From Actinocatenispora thailandica (GTDB lineage Bacteria > Actinomycetota > Actinomycetes > Mycobacteriales > Micromonosporaceae), in assembly GCF_016865425.1 (NCBI RefSeq), contig NZ_AP023355.1, positions 2,664,198 through 2,728,197 of the forward strand: a DNA stretch of 64,000 bases, given 5' to 3'. Position numbers and translations under genes: made by a program. Position 1 is the stretch's first letter; every line of letters begins with the position of its first letter. Of this stretch, positions 11,035 to 19,688 are shown in pieces. A model generated the notes under the pieces. The model did not search any database. It had not been told where the DNA came from and saw nothing but the letters and a program-made list of their open reading frames with translations.

Positions 11035-11727
11035 GTGCGATCGGTACCTGGTGCCGCGGTGCTGTCCCTGTCGCTGGTCGGTCTCGCCGTGATGCTGATC
11101 GGCTACCTGCACGGTGCGACCGGGATCGACCCGGTGCGCGGCATGGTCAGCGACTACGTGTTCACGCCGATCGGTTCGATACTGCTGCCGGTCGCCGTGC
11201 TGGTGCTCGCGGCCGGGCTGATGGCGTTGCGGCGGGCGCTGGTCGCCGCGGGTGCCGCCGGCCGGTGGACCGGGGCGCTGGTGGCGGTCGCGGCGCTGGG
11301 GTCGGCGCTGATCGGGCTGTTTCCCGCCGACGTCACCGGCGCGCCGGTCACCACGACCGGCCTGGTGCACAAGCTCGCCGGTGGCCTGCTGTTCGGTGCG
11401 GTGCCCGTCGCGGCGCTGACCCTGGTGGCCGGTTCCCGGCGGGACCGGTGGCGGGCGGTGGGCCGGCCGCTGCGGTGGCTGGCGGGGATCTCGATCGTGC
11501 TGTTCGCCGGCTTCTTGACCAGCTATCTGCCGCTGTTCGGGATGCCGTTCCCGGGAGGCGGTGCGCTGGTGGGGATGCAGGGGCTGCTCGAGCGGCTGGT
11601 ACTGGCGCCGGAGCTGGCACTGGTGGTCGTCGTCGCGGCGCGGTTGGCGCGACCCGCGGCAGCGGCCACGCCGGTACCGGTGGTGGCGGATGCGGTCGGT
11701 GCGGCGCGGGCGGAGGTGGGGCGATGA
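11035..11727 (+). CDS. DUF998 family integral membrane protein
   Basis: A 230-residue membrane protein with about six hydrophobic helices (first VLSLSLVGLAVMLIGYL, then SILLPVAVLVLAAGLMAL and further). It has loop sequences usual for DUF998 proteins (GMVSDYVFTPIG; LFPADVTGAPVTTTGLVHKLAGG, a conserved turn with His). GTG 11035 was chosen because GGAGGTGA lies five bases upstream and the hydrophobic core begins a few residues later. The open frame extends upstream to ATG 10711, but the added residues are repeat-derived. The next gene overlaps the stop by four bases (ATGA), indicating an operon. The substrate or role is unknown. Confidence 0.8.
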   Translation: MRSVPGAAVLSLSLVGLAVMLIGYLHGATGIDPVRGMVSDYVFTPIGSILLPVAVLVLAAGLMALRRALVAAGAAGRWTGALVAVAALGSALIGLFPADVTGAPVTTTGLVHKLAGGLLFGAVPVAALTLVAGSRRDRWRAVGRPLRWLAGISIVLFAGFLTSYLPLFGMPFPGGGALVGMQGLLERLVLAPELALVVVVAARLARPAAAATPVPVVADAVGAARAEVGR

Positions 11728-12778
11728 CCACGGTGGCGATCGTGCTGGCACTCGCGGGTGCGGTGGCGTACGCGTTGGCCGCGCACGTGCAGCACGCCGC
11801 GGTACGGACCGCCTGCGCGCCGGGGCGCGGCCGGATCGCCCGGCTGGTCCGGCAGCGTCGCTGGTTCGGGGGCTGCTGCTGATCGGCGTCGGCGCCGGGC
11901 TGCACTCGGCGGCGTTGGGGCTGGCGCCGCTGAGCGTCGTGCAGCCGCTGGGGGTGCTCGCGGTGGTACTGGTCGCGGCGCTGTCGGCGTTCTCGGCGCG
12001 GCGCTGGCCGGGGGCCGTGACGTTGACCGCGATCGGTGCGACGACCGCGGCGGTGGGCGGGTTCGTGGTGCTCACCTCGGGCCAGGCGCGGGACACGGTG
12101 ATCTCGGACGTGGCGATCGGCCGTACCGCGATGCTCGCGGCGGCCGGCGTGGCGGTACTGGGTGCCTTGGCGCTGCTGGTGCGGGGCCGGGGCCGGTGCC
12201 TGGCGCTTGCCACGGCAGGTGGCCTCGCGTACGGCTTCGTGTCGGTGTCGACGCGGGTCGTGGTCCAGCGGCTGCTGGTCGGCGGTATCGGCGCGGTGCC
12301 GCTGCTGGTGGTGGCCGGGTTGGTGGCGGCGTTGTTGGTCGGCGGTGCGCTGATCCAGCTCGGGTACGCGTCGGGGCCGCCGACGGTGGTGGTGGCGTGC
12401 CTGACGATGGCCGACCCGTTCTTCGCGGTACTGGTCGGTGCGCTGCTGCTCGGCGAGGGCACCGCGATGTCGCCGGCGACGGTGGCCGGTCAGGTCGTGC
12501 TGGCCCTGGTGGCGGCGGGCGGTGTGGTGCTGCTGGCCCGGTTCCACCCGGACGCGGCGCCGCGGGCGGTGCGCGACGGCGGGGACCCGGCGGCGTCGCC
12601 GGGCGGGTCGGAGGAACCGGTGCTGGCCGGCGACCGGAAGCTGGCCGGGCGCCGCGGGGGCGTGGCGAGTCAGCAGGGCAAGACCGAACACAGGATGCCG
12701 GCGCGGTTGCCGGAAGCCGACGTGCGGGACGGATCGGGGACGACGGTGAGGACGCCGTCGCGGATGAGGGAGCAGACG
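11724..12778 (+). CDS. DMT/EamA-like multispanning permease (apparent one-base frameshift; 3' boundary uncertain)
   Basis: Hydrophobic protein of about ten helices resembling small DMT-superfamily permeases (N-terminus TTVAIVLALAGAVAYALAAH; GLAPLSVVQPLGVLAVVLVA). ATG 11724 overlaps the preceding stop as ATGA. The frame ends prematurely at 11882 after WFGGCC. The rest of the protein (GLLLIGVGAGLHSAALG onward) continues in the +2 frame. One extra G in the G5 run at 11868-11872 restores FGGLLLIG. Downstream, this frame has no stop before the glycosyltransferase, which shares it. So the end is given as the base before that gene; a second nearby indel or a real fusion is possible. The transported substrate is unknown. 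Confidence 0.65.
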
Positions 12779-13969
12779 GTGAACGGTGGCGATGGCGCGG
12801 TTCGGCGGATCGTGGTGGGTGCGGACACGTTCGTCCCGGACGTCAACGGGGCGGCGCGGTTCTCGTACCGGCTGGCGACGGGGCTGGCGGCGCGGGGACA
12901 CGAGGTGCACGTGCTGGCACCGTCCCCGGACGGGGCCGCGGGAGTGTCCATGATGGACGGTGTGGTGGTGCACCGGGTACGGGCCCGGCGCACGCCGTTC
13001 CATCCGACGTTCCGGTTCTGCCCGCCGTGGCAGGCGGCCGCGGCGGCCGACGACCTGCTGGCGGAGCTGGCGCCGGACGTGGTGCACATCCAGTCGCACA
13101 TGCTGATCGGCCGGGCGCTGTCGGTGGCGGCGAACCGGCACCAGGTGCCGCTGGTGGCGACCAACCACTTCATGCCGGAGAACCTGTTCGGCTACCTGCG
13201 GTTGCCGACCGCGCTGCACACCGCGGCCCGGTCCGCGGCATGGCGGGACGCGGCGCGGGTGTTCCACCGCGCGGTCGCGGTCACCGCACCGACCCAGCGC
13301 GCGGTGGATCTGTTGCAGGAGAACGGGATCGAGCAGGCCGAGGCGGTGTCCTGCGGGATCGACCTGGACCGCTTCGCGGCCCGCCGGCTGCCGGACGCGG
13401 CGGTACCCACGGTGCTGTTCGTCGGCCGGCTGGACGCCGAGAAGCGGGTCGACGAACTGATCCGGGCGCTCGCGCTGTTGCCGGCGGCGTTGCCGTTGAA
13501 CGTGGAGCTGGTCGGTACCGGGTCGCGCCGGGACGAGTGGCAGCGGCTCGCCGCCGACCTGGGCGTCGGCGACCGGGTCCGGTTCAGCGGGTTCGTGCCG
13601 GACGAGGAGTTGCCGGCCGCGTACGAGCGGGCCGACATCTTCTGCATCCCCGGCATCGCGGAGTTGCAGAGCCTGGTGACGATGGAGGCGATGGCCGCCG
13701 GCCGCCCGGTGGTCGCCGCGGACGCGATGGCACTGCCGCACCTGGTGCACAACGGCGACAACGGCTGGCTCTACCAGCCGGGCGACGTGGCCGGGCTGGC
13801 GTCCCGGCTCGGGATGCTCGCCGCCGACCCGCAGCTGCGGGTGCGGATGGGGGCGGCCGGTCGGCGCCGGGTGGAGGAGCACTCCGTGCCGGCGACCCTG
13901 GCGCGGTACGAGCAGCTCTACGCCCAGGTGCTCGGCGAGCCGGCCGCCGAGCCGGTGCTGGCCGCCTGA
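12779..13969 (+). CDS. GT-B fold glycosyltransferase family 4
   Basis: Nucleotide-sugar-dependent glycosyltransferase, 396 residues, with a typical GT4 layout. The N-terminal acceptor domain has ADTFVPDVNGAARFSYRLATGLAARGHEVHVL and VVHIQSHMLIGRAL. The C-terminal donor domain has VLFVGRLDAEKRVDELIRAL, VELVGTGSRRDEW and the EX7E-type stretch IAELQSLVTMEAMAAGRPVVA. GTG 12779 has GAGGGAG at a proper distance; ATG 12764 in the same frame is an alternative. It reads in the same frame as the preceding permease without an intervening stop. It is probably cytoplasmic or membrane-associated, adding a hexose to a lipid or cell-wall precursor; donor and acceptor cannot be read from the sequence. Confidence 0.88.
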   Translation: MNGGDGAVRRIVVGADTFVPDVNGAARFSYRLATGLAARGHEVHVLAPSPDGAAGVSMMDGVVVHRVRARRTPFHPTFRFCPPWQAAAAADDLLAELAPDVVHIQSHMLIGRALSVAANRHQVPLVATNHFMPENLFGYLRLPTALHTAARSAAWRDAARVFHRAVAVTAPTQRAVDLLQENGIEQAEAVSCGIDLDRFAARRLPDAAVPTVLFVGRLDAEKRVDELIRALALLPAALPLNVELVGTGSRRDEWQRLAADLGVGDRVRFSGFVPDEELPAAYERADIFCIPGIAELQSLVTMEAMAAGRPVVAADAMALPHLVHNGDNGWLYQPGDVAGLASRLGMLAADPQLRVRMGAAGRRRVEEHSVPATLARYEQLYAQVLGEPAAEPVLAA

Positions 13970-14089
13970 CGCCGATCGGGTGCTGGCGGCCCGACGTCGA
14001 GCGCTGGCGGCCCGACGCCGAGGGGTGCTGGCGGCCCGACGCCGAACCAGCGCTGCCGGCCGCCGGGGCCGACGAACCGCCCGGCGGAC

Positions 14090-14165
14090 GGTACTCGGCG
14101 CCCTGGCCGTGACCGGGGCGCCGAGTACCGGGGCGCCGAGTACCGGGGCGCCGAGTACCGGGGCG
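14090..14165. terminator. Bidirectional terminator with a tandemly repeated right arm
   Basis: GGTACTCGGCGCCC (14090-14103) pairs perfectly over 14 bp with GGGCGCCGAGTACC (14116-14129), leaving a 12-base loop. The right arm belongs to a 15-bp tandem repeat (ACCGGGGCGCCGAGT at 14112, 14127, 14142 and a partial copy at 14157), so three competing right arms exist. It lies between the convergent glycosyltransferase and gluD, where a shared terminator is expected. Just upstream, 13982-14050 holds three copies of a GCTGGCGGCCCGACG-type repeat. Confidence 0.75.
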
Positions 14166-15104
14166 TTACTTCGGTGCGGGCGGCTCGCCGCCGAGCGGGC
14201 CGGCGGCGACCGGCTCCTCGCCGGTCTGCATGGCGGTCAGCGGCGCGGCGGCGAGCTTGCGGGACCGCGACATCCGGCGTTCCAGCCAGGACGCCAGCCA
14301 GGACAGCAGCAGGTTGATCACGATGTAGATGGCGACGACCACGATCAGGGTGGTGACCACCGGTGGCTGCGGCAGCTCCCAGATGTCGGCGCCACCCTGG
14401 TAGATCCGCTTGCCGAAGCTCAGCAGTTCCTGGTAGCCCACGATGAAGCCGAGCGCGGAGTCCTTCAGCGCCACCACGCACTGCGCGACGATGGCCGGCA
14501 GCATCATCCGGATCGCCTGCGGCGCAAGGATCATCCGCATCACCGCGGTCTTGCGCATGCCGAGCGCGTACGCCGCCTCGCCCTGGCCGCGCGGCACCGC
14601 GTTGATGCCGGCCCGGAACACCTCGGCGAGCACCGAGCCGTTGTACAGGGTCAGGCCGACCACCAGCGCGGCGAACGCGTCGGGCGGGGTGGCGCCGATC
14701 GCGGTACCGATGAACGACAGCGCCGGGCCCCAGGTGAACAGGCCGAACAGGATCAGCAGCAGCAGCGGAACGGCACGGAAGAACTCGATGACCACGAACG
14801 CCGGCCAGCGCAGCCAGGCCCGGTCGGACAGCCGTCCGGCGGCGAGGACCGCCCCCAGCACCAGGGCGAGCACGATCGACAGCAGCGCTGCCTTGATCGT
14901 GGCGAACAGCGAGTCGAACAGCTGTCGCCACAGCCCGGGGTCGGCGAACGGGCTCCACATCGCGGCGGACAGTTGCCCCTTGCGGGCCACCTGCCAGGTC
15001 ACGAACGCGACGATCGCGGCCAGCGCCACGATGCTCACCGCGGTCCAGAACCGGACCCGCCGGCGCGCGGCCGGCCCGGGGTTGTCGTACAGCACGCTCG
15101 TCAT
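14166..15104 (-). CDS. gluD: Amino-acid ABC transporter permease, GluD type
   Basis: Polar-amino-acid ABC permease (HisM/GluD class), 312 residues. It has an N-terminal membrane helix, then the binding-protein-dependent transport domain with about five helices (LFATIKAALLSIVLALVLGAVLA; FFRAVPLLLLILFG). The ATPase-contacting EAA loop reads GEAAYALGMRKTAVMRMILAPQAIR. ATG 15104 overlaps the gluC stop as ATGA, so the two permeases are translationally coupled. It is the last gene of the gluABCD operon and ends at the bidirectional hairpin. Glutamate is the likely substrate by homology to corynebacterial GluABCD, but related polar amino acids cannot be excluded. Confidence 0.9.
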   Translation of the reverse strand: MTSVLYDNPGPAARRRVRFWTAVSIVALAAIVAFVTWQVARKGQLSAAMWSPFADPGLWRQLFDSLFATIKAALLSIVLALVLGAVLAAGRLSDRAWLRWPAFVVIEFFRAVPLLLLILFGLFTWGPALSFIGTAIGATPPDAFAALVVGLTLYNGSVLAEVFRAGINAVPRGQGEAAYALGMRKTAVMRMILAPQAIRMMLPAIVAQCVVALKDSALGFIVGYQELLSFGKRIYQGGADIWELPQPPVVTTLIVVVAIYIVINLLLSWLASWLERRMSRSRKLAAAPLTAMQTGEEPVAAGPLGGEPPAPK

Positions 15105-15813
15105 CGAGACACCGCCAGTCGCCGCTCGGCCAGGTTGAACGCGCCGGACACCAGCAGGGTCAGCACGATGTAGCCGACCGCCACCGCGATGAACTCGGCG
15201 TACAGGTGCTCGGGTGGTCCCGGACCTGGTCGTCGAAGAACTTGGTCAGCTCACCGACGTTGAAGAACTCGGCGATCGCGGAGTTCTTGATCATCGCGAT
15301 GTACATGCTGGCCAGCGGCGGCAGCACCGAGCGCAGCGCCTGCGGCATGACCACCAGCCGCAGCGTCTGGCCGAACGTCATGCCCACCGCGCGGGCCGCC
15401 TCGGCCTGCCCGACCGGTACCGCGTTGAAGCCGGAGCGGATCGCGTCGGCGACGAAGCACGAGGTGTAGGTCGACAGCGCGATCACGGCGAAGATGAAGA
15501 ACGTGTCGACACCGATCGCGTCGGCCCAGGCGAACCGGATGCCGACCAGCGGCAGCACCACCGAGGTGGCGAGGAAGACCAACGTCAGCGGGGTGTTGCG
15601 GAAGAAGCCGGACCAGGCGGTCCCGGCGACCCGCAGGGCGGGAATGGGCGACACCCGCATGGCGGCGACGATCAGCCCGATGATGGTGGCGAGGATGCCG
15701 GCGACGACGGACAGTTCGACGGTGCCGAGCAGGCCGCTGAAGAACGGCCCGCGTTGCTGCCACAGGAATTCCAGGCCGCCGGCGGACGCACCGGCGGTTT
15801 CGGCGAGAACCAC
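15101..15813 (-). CDS. gluC: Amino-acid ABC transporter permease, GluC type (apparent frameshift near the C-terminus)
   Basis: Partner permease of gluD. GTG 15813 follows GGAGG. The frame is intact through the transport domain and EAA loop (GQAEAARAVGMTFGQTLRLVVMPQALRSVLPP) and up to FFDDQVRDHP. It then runs into a nonsense tail and stops at 15160. In the adjacent frame the expected last membrane helix continues (EHLYAEFIAVAVGYIVLTL, then AFNLAERRLAVSR) to a stop at 15101 that overlaps gluD as ATGA. One extra G at the G3 run 15212-15214 repairs the gene to 237 residues. The perfect coupling geometry downstream argues that the gene is really intact. Confidence 0.85.
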
Positions 15814-15989
15814 GTGTCCTCCACAGGATGCCGACCGCGAGCCGTCTGGTGGCTGCGGTCGGCCGGGATCGATGCGGCGGCGAACGCCGCGGTCGGTGCC
15901 GGGCCGGGCCGGCCCGATCGCTCGGGCGGCCCGGTAGCCGACCGTCGGTCAGGCGCCCGACTGCTGCCGGGCGGGTTGCCGACGGTGGC

Positions 15990-16028
15990 GCGGATCGGGA
16001 CCGGCGAGGTGTCGCCGGCCCGATCCGC
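15990..16028 (-). terminator. Strong intra-operon stem-loop after gluB
   Basis: GCGGATCGGG-A-CCGGCGA pairs with TCGCCGG-CCCGATCCGC around a four-base loop: a stem of 17 bp with one bulged base. It begins about six bases past the gluB stop on the coding strand. It probably acts as a partial terminator or 3'-protective element that makes binding protein more abundant than permease. No U-tract is present. Confidence 0.65.
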
Positions 16029-16034
16029 GACCGG

Positions 16035-16952
16035 TCAGTAGCGGTCCAGGGTCGGCGGGTTCGGCGCGTCGGAGCCGGACTTGCCGAGGGTCAGGTCGTA
16101 GGCCTTCTTCCAGCTGCCGTCGGTGAAGGAGGCGTCCAGCCGGTCGTCGACCCACTTCCGCAGGTCGGTGCGGTCCTTGTTCATCCCGATGCCGTACTTC
16201 TCGGTGGAGAACGGCTTGCCGACGACCATCAGGTGGTCCGGGTCCTGGGCGGCGTAGCCGAGCAGGATCGCGCCGTCGGTGGTCAGCACGTCGACGGTGG
16301 AGTTCTGCAGCTGGGTGACGCAGTCGGAGTACTGCGCCAGCGCGACCGGCTTGGCCTTCGGGTAGTTCTTCTCGATGTTGGCCAGCGGGGTGGAGCCGGT
16401 CACCGAGCAGACCTTCTTGCCGGCCAGGTCGTCCGGCGTCTTGATCTTGTCCTTGTCTTCCTTGCGGATCAGCATGTCCTGACCGGTCTCGTAGTACGGA
16501 CCGGCGAAGCCGACCAGCTGCTTGCGCTCGTCGGTGATCGAGTACGAGGCGATCACCAGGTCGACGGTGCCGTTCTCCAGGAACGTCTCGCGGTTCTTGG
16601 ACACCGTCTCGACGAACTCGACCTGGTTCTTGTCCTTGTAGTTCAGGCCGAGCTGACCGGCGATCATCTTGCCGATCTCGATGTCGTAGCCCTCGACCTC
16701 GCCGGTGGTCGGGTTCTTGTACCCGATGCCGGGCTGGTCGAACTTGACGCCGATCTTGATGTGCTTGGCCTTGTGGATCTTGTCCATCGTGGAGCCCGCG
16801 GCGAACTTCGGGTTCTTGACGATGGTGTACGACCCGGAAGCGGCCTTGTCCTTCTTGGTCTTGTCGTCCAGCTTGCTGCCACCGCACCCGGCGGCGGCGC
16901 CGAGCGCGAGCGAGCCGATGACGGCGACCGCGAGGAGTCGCTTCAGTTTCAT
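16035..16952 (-). CDS. gluB: Glutamate-type solute-binding lipoprotein, GluB
   Basis: Extracellular substrate-binding lipoprotein of the SBP family 3, 305 residues. It has an N-terminal signal with lipobox AAGC (…LALGAAAGCGG), then two lobes with family motifs KIGVKFDQPG, GYDIEIGKMIAGQLG, VDLVIASYSITDERKQ and VCSVTGSTPLANI. ATG 16952 is supported by AGGAGAGG; an in-frame extension upstream has no signal-peptide logic. The protein is lysine-rich and uses AAG codons heavily, unlike its neighbours, as is normal for this family. It captures glutamate or a related amino acid and delivers it to GluC-GluD. Confidence 0.93.
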   Translation of the reverse strand: MKLKRLLAVAVIGSLALGAAAGCGGSKLDDKTKKDKAASGSYTIVKNPKFAAGSTMDKIHKAKHIKIGVKFDQPGIGYKNPTTGEVEGYDIEIGKMIAGQLGLNYKDKNQVEFVETVSKNRETFLENGTVDLVIASYSITDERKQLVGFAGPYYETGQDMLIRKEDKDKIKTPDDLAGKKVCSVTGSTPLANIEKNYPKAKPVALAQYSDCVTQLQNSTVDVLTTDGAILLGYAAQDPDHLMVVGKPFSTEKYGIGMNKDRTDLRKWVDDRLDASFTDGSWKKAYDLTLGKSGSDAPNPPTLDRY

Positions 16953-17054
16953 CAGTGCCTCTCCTGGGATGGGGGTGCACGCGACGGCCGGGCCGTCGCG
17001 TGCGGTCACGGAAGTACCGGCCGGGCGCGGTCGCGCCGGCCGGTCAGGACGCCG

Positions 17055-17845
17055 TCAGTGCGTCAGGATCTTCGACAGGAAGTCTCGGGCCCGCTCGGAC
17101 CGCGGGTTGGTGAAGAACTCGTCCGGGGTGGCCTGCTCGACGATCTGGCCGTCGGCCATGAACACGACCCGGTTCGCGGCCCGGCGGGCGAAGCCCATCT
17201 CGTGGGTGACCACGATCATCGTCATGCCCTCGCGTGCCAGCGAGGTCATCACGTCCAGCACCTCGTTGATCATCTCCGGGTCGAGCGCGCTGGTCGGCTC
17301 GTCGAACAGCATCACCTTCGGCTGCATGGCGAGCGCCCGGGCGATCGCCACCCGCTGCTGCTGGCCGCCGGACAGCTGGGCCGGGTATTTCTCCGCCTGG
17401 TTGGCGACGCCGACCCGCTCCAGCAGCCCCATCGCGCGCTCGCGCACGATGTCGGACTTCTCCCGGCGCACCTTCACCGGGCCGAGCGTGACGTTCTCCA
17501 GGATCGTCTTGTGCGCGAACAGGTTGAACGACTGGAACACCATGCCGACCTCACTGCGCAGCCGGGCGAGTGCCTTGCCCTCCTCCGGCAGCACCGAGCC
17601 GTCCACGGTGATGGTGCCGGAGTCGATCGGCTCCAGCCGGTTGATCGCGCGGCACAGCGTCGACTTGCCCGAACCGGACGGGCCGATCACCACGACCACC
17701 TCGCCGGTGTGCACCGTCAGGTTGATGTCCTGGAGCACGTGCAGGGGGCCGAACCACTTGTTGACGCCGTCCAGCACGACCAGCGGCTCGCCGGTGTGCG
17801 GCGGCTCGGTCGGCTCGGGGTGGTGGCCTCGGTCTGGGTGTCCAC
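17055..17845 (-). CDS. gluA: Amino-acid ABC transporter ATPase, GluA (apparent frameshift in the first 10 codons)
   Basis: ATPase subunit of the transporter. Walker [11 protein letters not shown]-loop FQSFNLF, signature [15 protein letters not shown], Walker [13 protein letters not shown] and H-loop VTHEMG are all present. The long frame only offers GTG 17777 inside the conserved start [12 protein letters not shown] and has no ribosome site. In another frame, GTG 17845 has GAGG eight bases upstream and reads VDTQTEATT. One extra C in the C4 run (plus-strand G4 at 17817-17820) fuses it to [18 protein letters not shown], a 263-residue protein. If no error exists, translation must start at 17777 and yield 240 residues, still a functional-looking ATPase. 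Confidence 0.88.
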
Positions 17846-17912
17846 TGCTTCGTCCTCAATCGTGCGTGGGGTTCGGCGTTTTTCCGTCTGTTTGCCTTGC
17901 GCCGTGGCGGCC

Positions 17913-17968
17913 ACTGTAACGGTACCGGCCGACATGGCACGCGGTGACTGGTGTCACGGCGCGGTAAC
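17913..17968 (-). promoter_or_regulatory. gluA promoter region with candidate GlnR-like boxes
   Basis: On the minus strand a -10 element TACAGT (plus 17913-17918) lies ~70 bp before gluA. Upstream, GTGAC-N4-GTCAC (17944-17957) is a perfect inverted repeat. GTCAC-N6-GTAAC (17953-17968) resembles a gTnAc-N6-GaAAc nitrogen-regulator (GlnR) box, with one mismatch in the second half. The assignment is tentative. Confidence 0.35.
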
Positions 17969-18128
17969 GGGCGCCGTTTGTGTCGAGATGACCGGGCAAA
18001 TAGGGCATCGAGCCGGCCGTCGTCACCATCAGTGACGAATCGAGGTCGATCAGTGCCCTGCGGGGTCGCGGCTCGGGCGCCCGGCCGGCCGCGGCCGACG
18101 TGCCGGGCTCCGTGGTCGCGCGCACGGC

Positions 18129-18134
18129 TACCCT
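18129..18134 (+). promoter_or_regulatory. -10 element of miaB
   Basis: TACCCT ends eleven bases before ATG 18146. With no clear ribosome site between them, the mRNA probably has a leader of only a few bases. Confidence 0.5.
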
Positions 18135-18145
18135 GGTCGATTGAG

Positions 18146-19609
18146 ATGAGTACTCCCGTGGACACCCCAGCCGCCGGCCGCACGTACCAGGTCCGTACCT
18201 ACGGCTGCCAGATGAACGTGCACGACTCCGAGCGGATCGCCGGCCTGCTGGAATCCGCCGGCTACGTCCAGGCGCCGGACGAGGCCACCCCGGATCTGGT
18301 CGTGTTCAACACCTGCGCGGTGCGGGAGAACGCCGACAACCGGCTGTACGGCAACCTCGGTCACCTGCGTCCCACCAAGGACGCGCACCCGGGCATGCAG
18401 ATCGCCGTCGGCGGCTGCCTGGCGCAGAAGGACCGGGGCGAGATCGTGCAACGCGCGCCGTGGGTCGACGTGGTGTTCGGCACCCACAACGTGGGATCGC
18501 TGCCCGCGTTGCTGGAGCGGGCCCGGCACAACGAGGCGGCCGAGGTGGAGATCCTCGAATCGCTGGAGGTGTTCCCGTCCACGCTGCCGGCCAGGCGCGA
18601 GTCCGCCTACGCCGGCTGGGTGTCGATCTCGGTCGGCTGCAACAACACCTGCACCTTCTGCATCGTGCCGTCGCTGCGCGGCAAGGAGACCGACCGCCGG
18701 CCCGGCGACGTGCTCGCCGAGGTGCGCGCGCTGGTCGAGCAGGGTGTGCTGGAGGTGACCCTGCTCGGTCAGAACGTGAACTCCTACGGCGTGGAGTTCG
18801 GTGACCGGCAGGCGTTCGGCAAGCTGCTGCGGGCCTGCGGCGACATCGACGGGCTGGAGCGGGTGCGGTTCACCAGCCCGCATCCGCGCGACTTCACCGA
18901 CGACGTGATCACCGCGATGGCCGAGACGCCCAACGTGTGCCACCAGCTGCACATGCCGCTGCAGTCCGGTTCGGACGCGGTGCTCAAGGCGATGCGCCGC
19001 TCCTACCGGTCCGGCCGCTACCTCGACATCCTGCGCAAGGTGCGCGAGGCGATGCCGGACGCGGCGATCACCACCGACATCATCGTCGGGTTCCCCGGCG
19101 AGACCGAGGAGGACTTCCAGGCCACCCTGGACGTGGTCGCCGAGGCCCGGTTCGCCTCGGCGTTCACCTTCCAGTACTCGATCCGGCCCGGTACCCCGGC
19201 CGCGACGATGGCCGACCAGGTGCCGAAGCCGGTCGTCCAGGAGCGGTACGAGCGGCTCGTCGCGCTGCAGGACGAGATCTCCTGGCAGGAGAACCGCAAG
19301 CTGGAGGGCCGCGAGGTGGAGGTGCTGGTCGCGGTCGGTGAGGGCCGCAAGGACCAGGCGACCGGGCGGCTGTCCGGGCGGGCCCGGGACGGCCGGCTGG
19401 TGCACTTCACCGGCGCCGAGGGCATCCGTCCCGGCGACGTCGTCACCACCACGATCAGCTACGGCGCGCCGCACCACCTGGTCGCCGATGGCCCGGTCGG
19501 CTCGCACCGGCGCACCGCCGCCGGCGACGCGGCCGAGGCGGGCCGCACCCCGAGCACCCCGGGCGTGCTGCTGGGCATGCCCACCGTCGGTGCACCCGCC
19601 GCCGGCTGA
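18146..19609 (+). CDS. miaB: tRNA-2-methylthio-N6-dimethylallyladenosine synthase MiaB
   Basis: Radical-SAM methylthiotransferase that adds the 2-methylthio group to i6A37 of tRNA, 487 residues. The N-terminal UPF0004 domain carries the three cluster cysteines ([22 protein letters not shown]). The radical-SAM domain has CNNTCTFC (CX3CX2C). A C-terminal TRAM domain follows ([13 protein letters not shown] … GRLVHFTG). ATG 18146 was chosen because it sits just after a -10 element and gives the standard [13 protein letters not shown] start. The last ~40 residues are a lineage-specific disordered tail. It diverges from gluABCD. Confidence 0.96.
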   Translation: MSTPVDTPAAGRTYQVRTYGCQMNVHDSERIAGLLESAGYVQAPDEATPDLVVFNTCAVRENADNRLYGNLGHLRPTKDAHPGMQIAVGGCLAQKDRGEIVQRAPWVDVVFGTHNVGSLPALLERARHNEAAEVEILESLEVFPSTLPARRESAYAGWVSISVGCNNTCTFCIVPSLRGKETDRRPGDVLAEVRALVEQGVLEVTLLGQNVNSYGVEFGDRQAFGKLLRACGDIDGLERVRFTSPHPRDFTDDVITAMAETPNVCHQLHMPLQSGSDAVLKAMRRSYRSGRYLDILRKVREAMPDAAITTDIIVGFPGETEEDFQATLDVVAEARFASAFTFQYSIRPGTPAATMADQVPKPVVQERYERLVALQDEISWQENRKLEGREVEVLVAVGEGRKDQATGRLSGRARDGRLVHFTGAEGIRPGDVVTTTISYGAPHHLVADGPVGSHRRTAAGDAAEAGRTPSTPGVLLGMPTVGAPAAG

Positions 19610-19688
19610 CCCGGTGCCGGCGGCGTAGCCCGGCCCGGCGCGCGGGCCAGCGTTCCACCCGGTGCCGGTTGCCCCGCGCTACGGCGGC

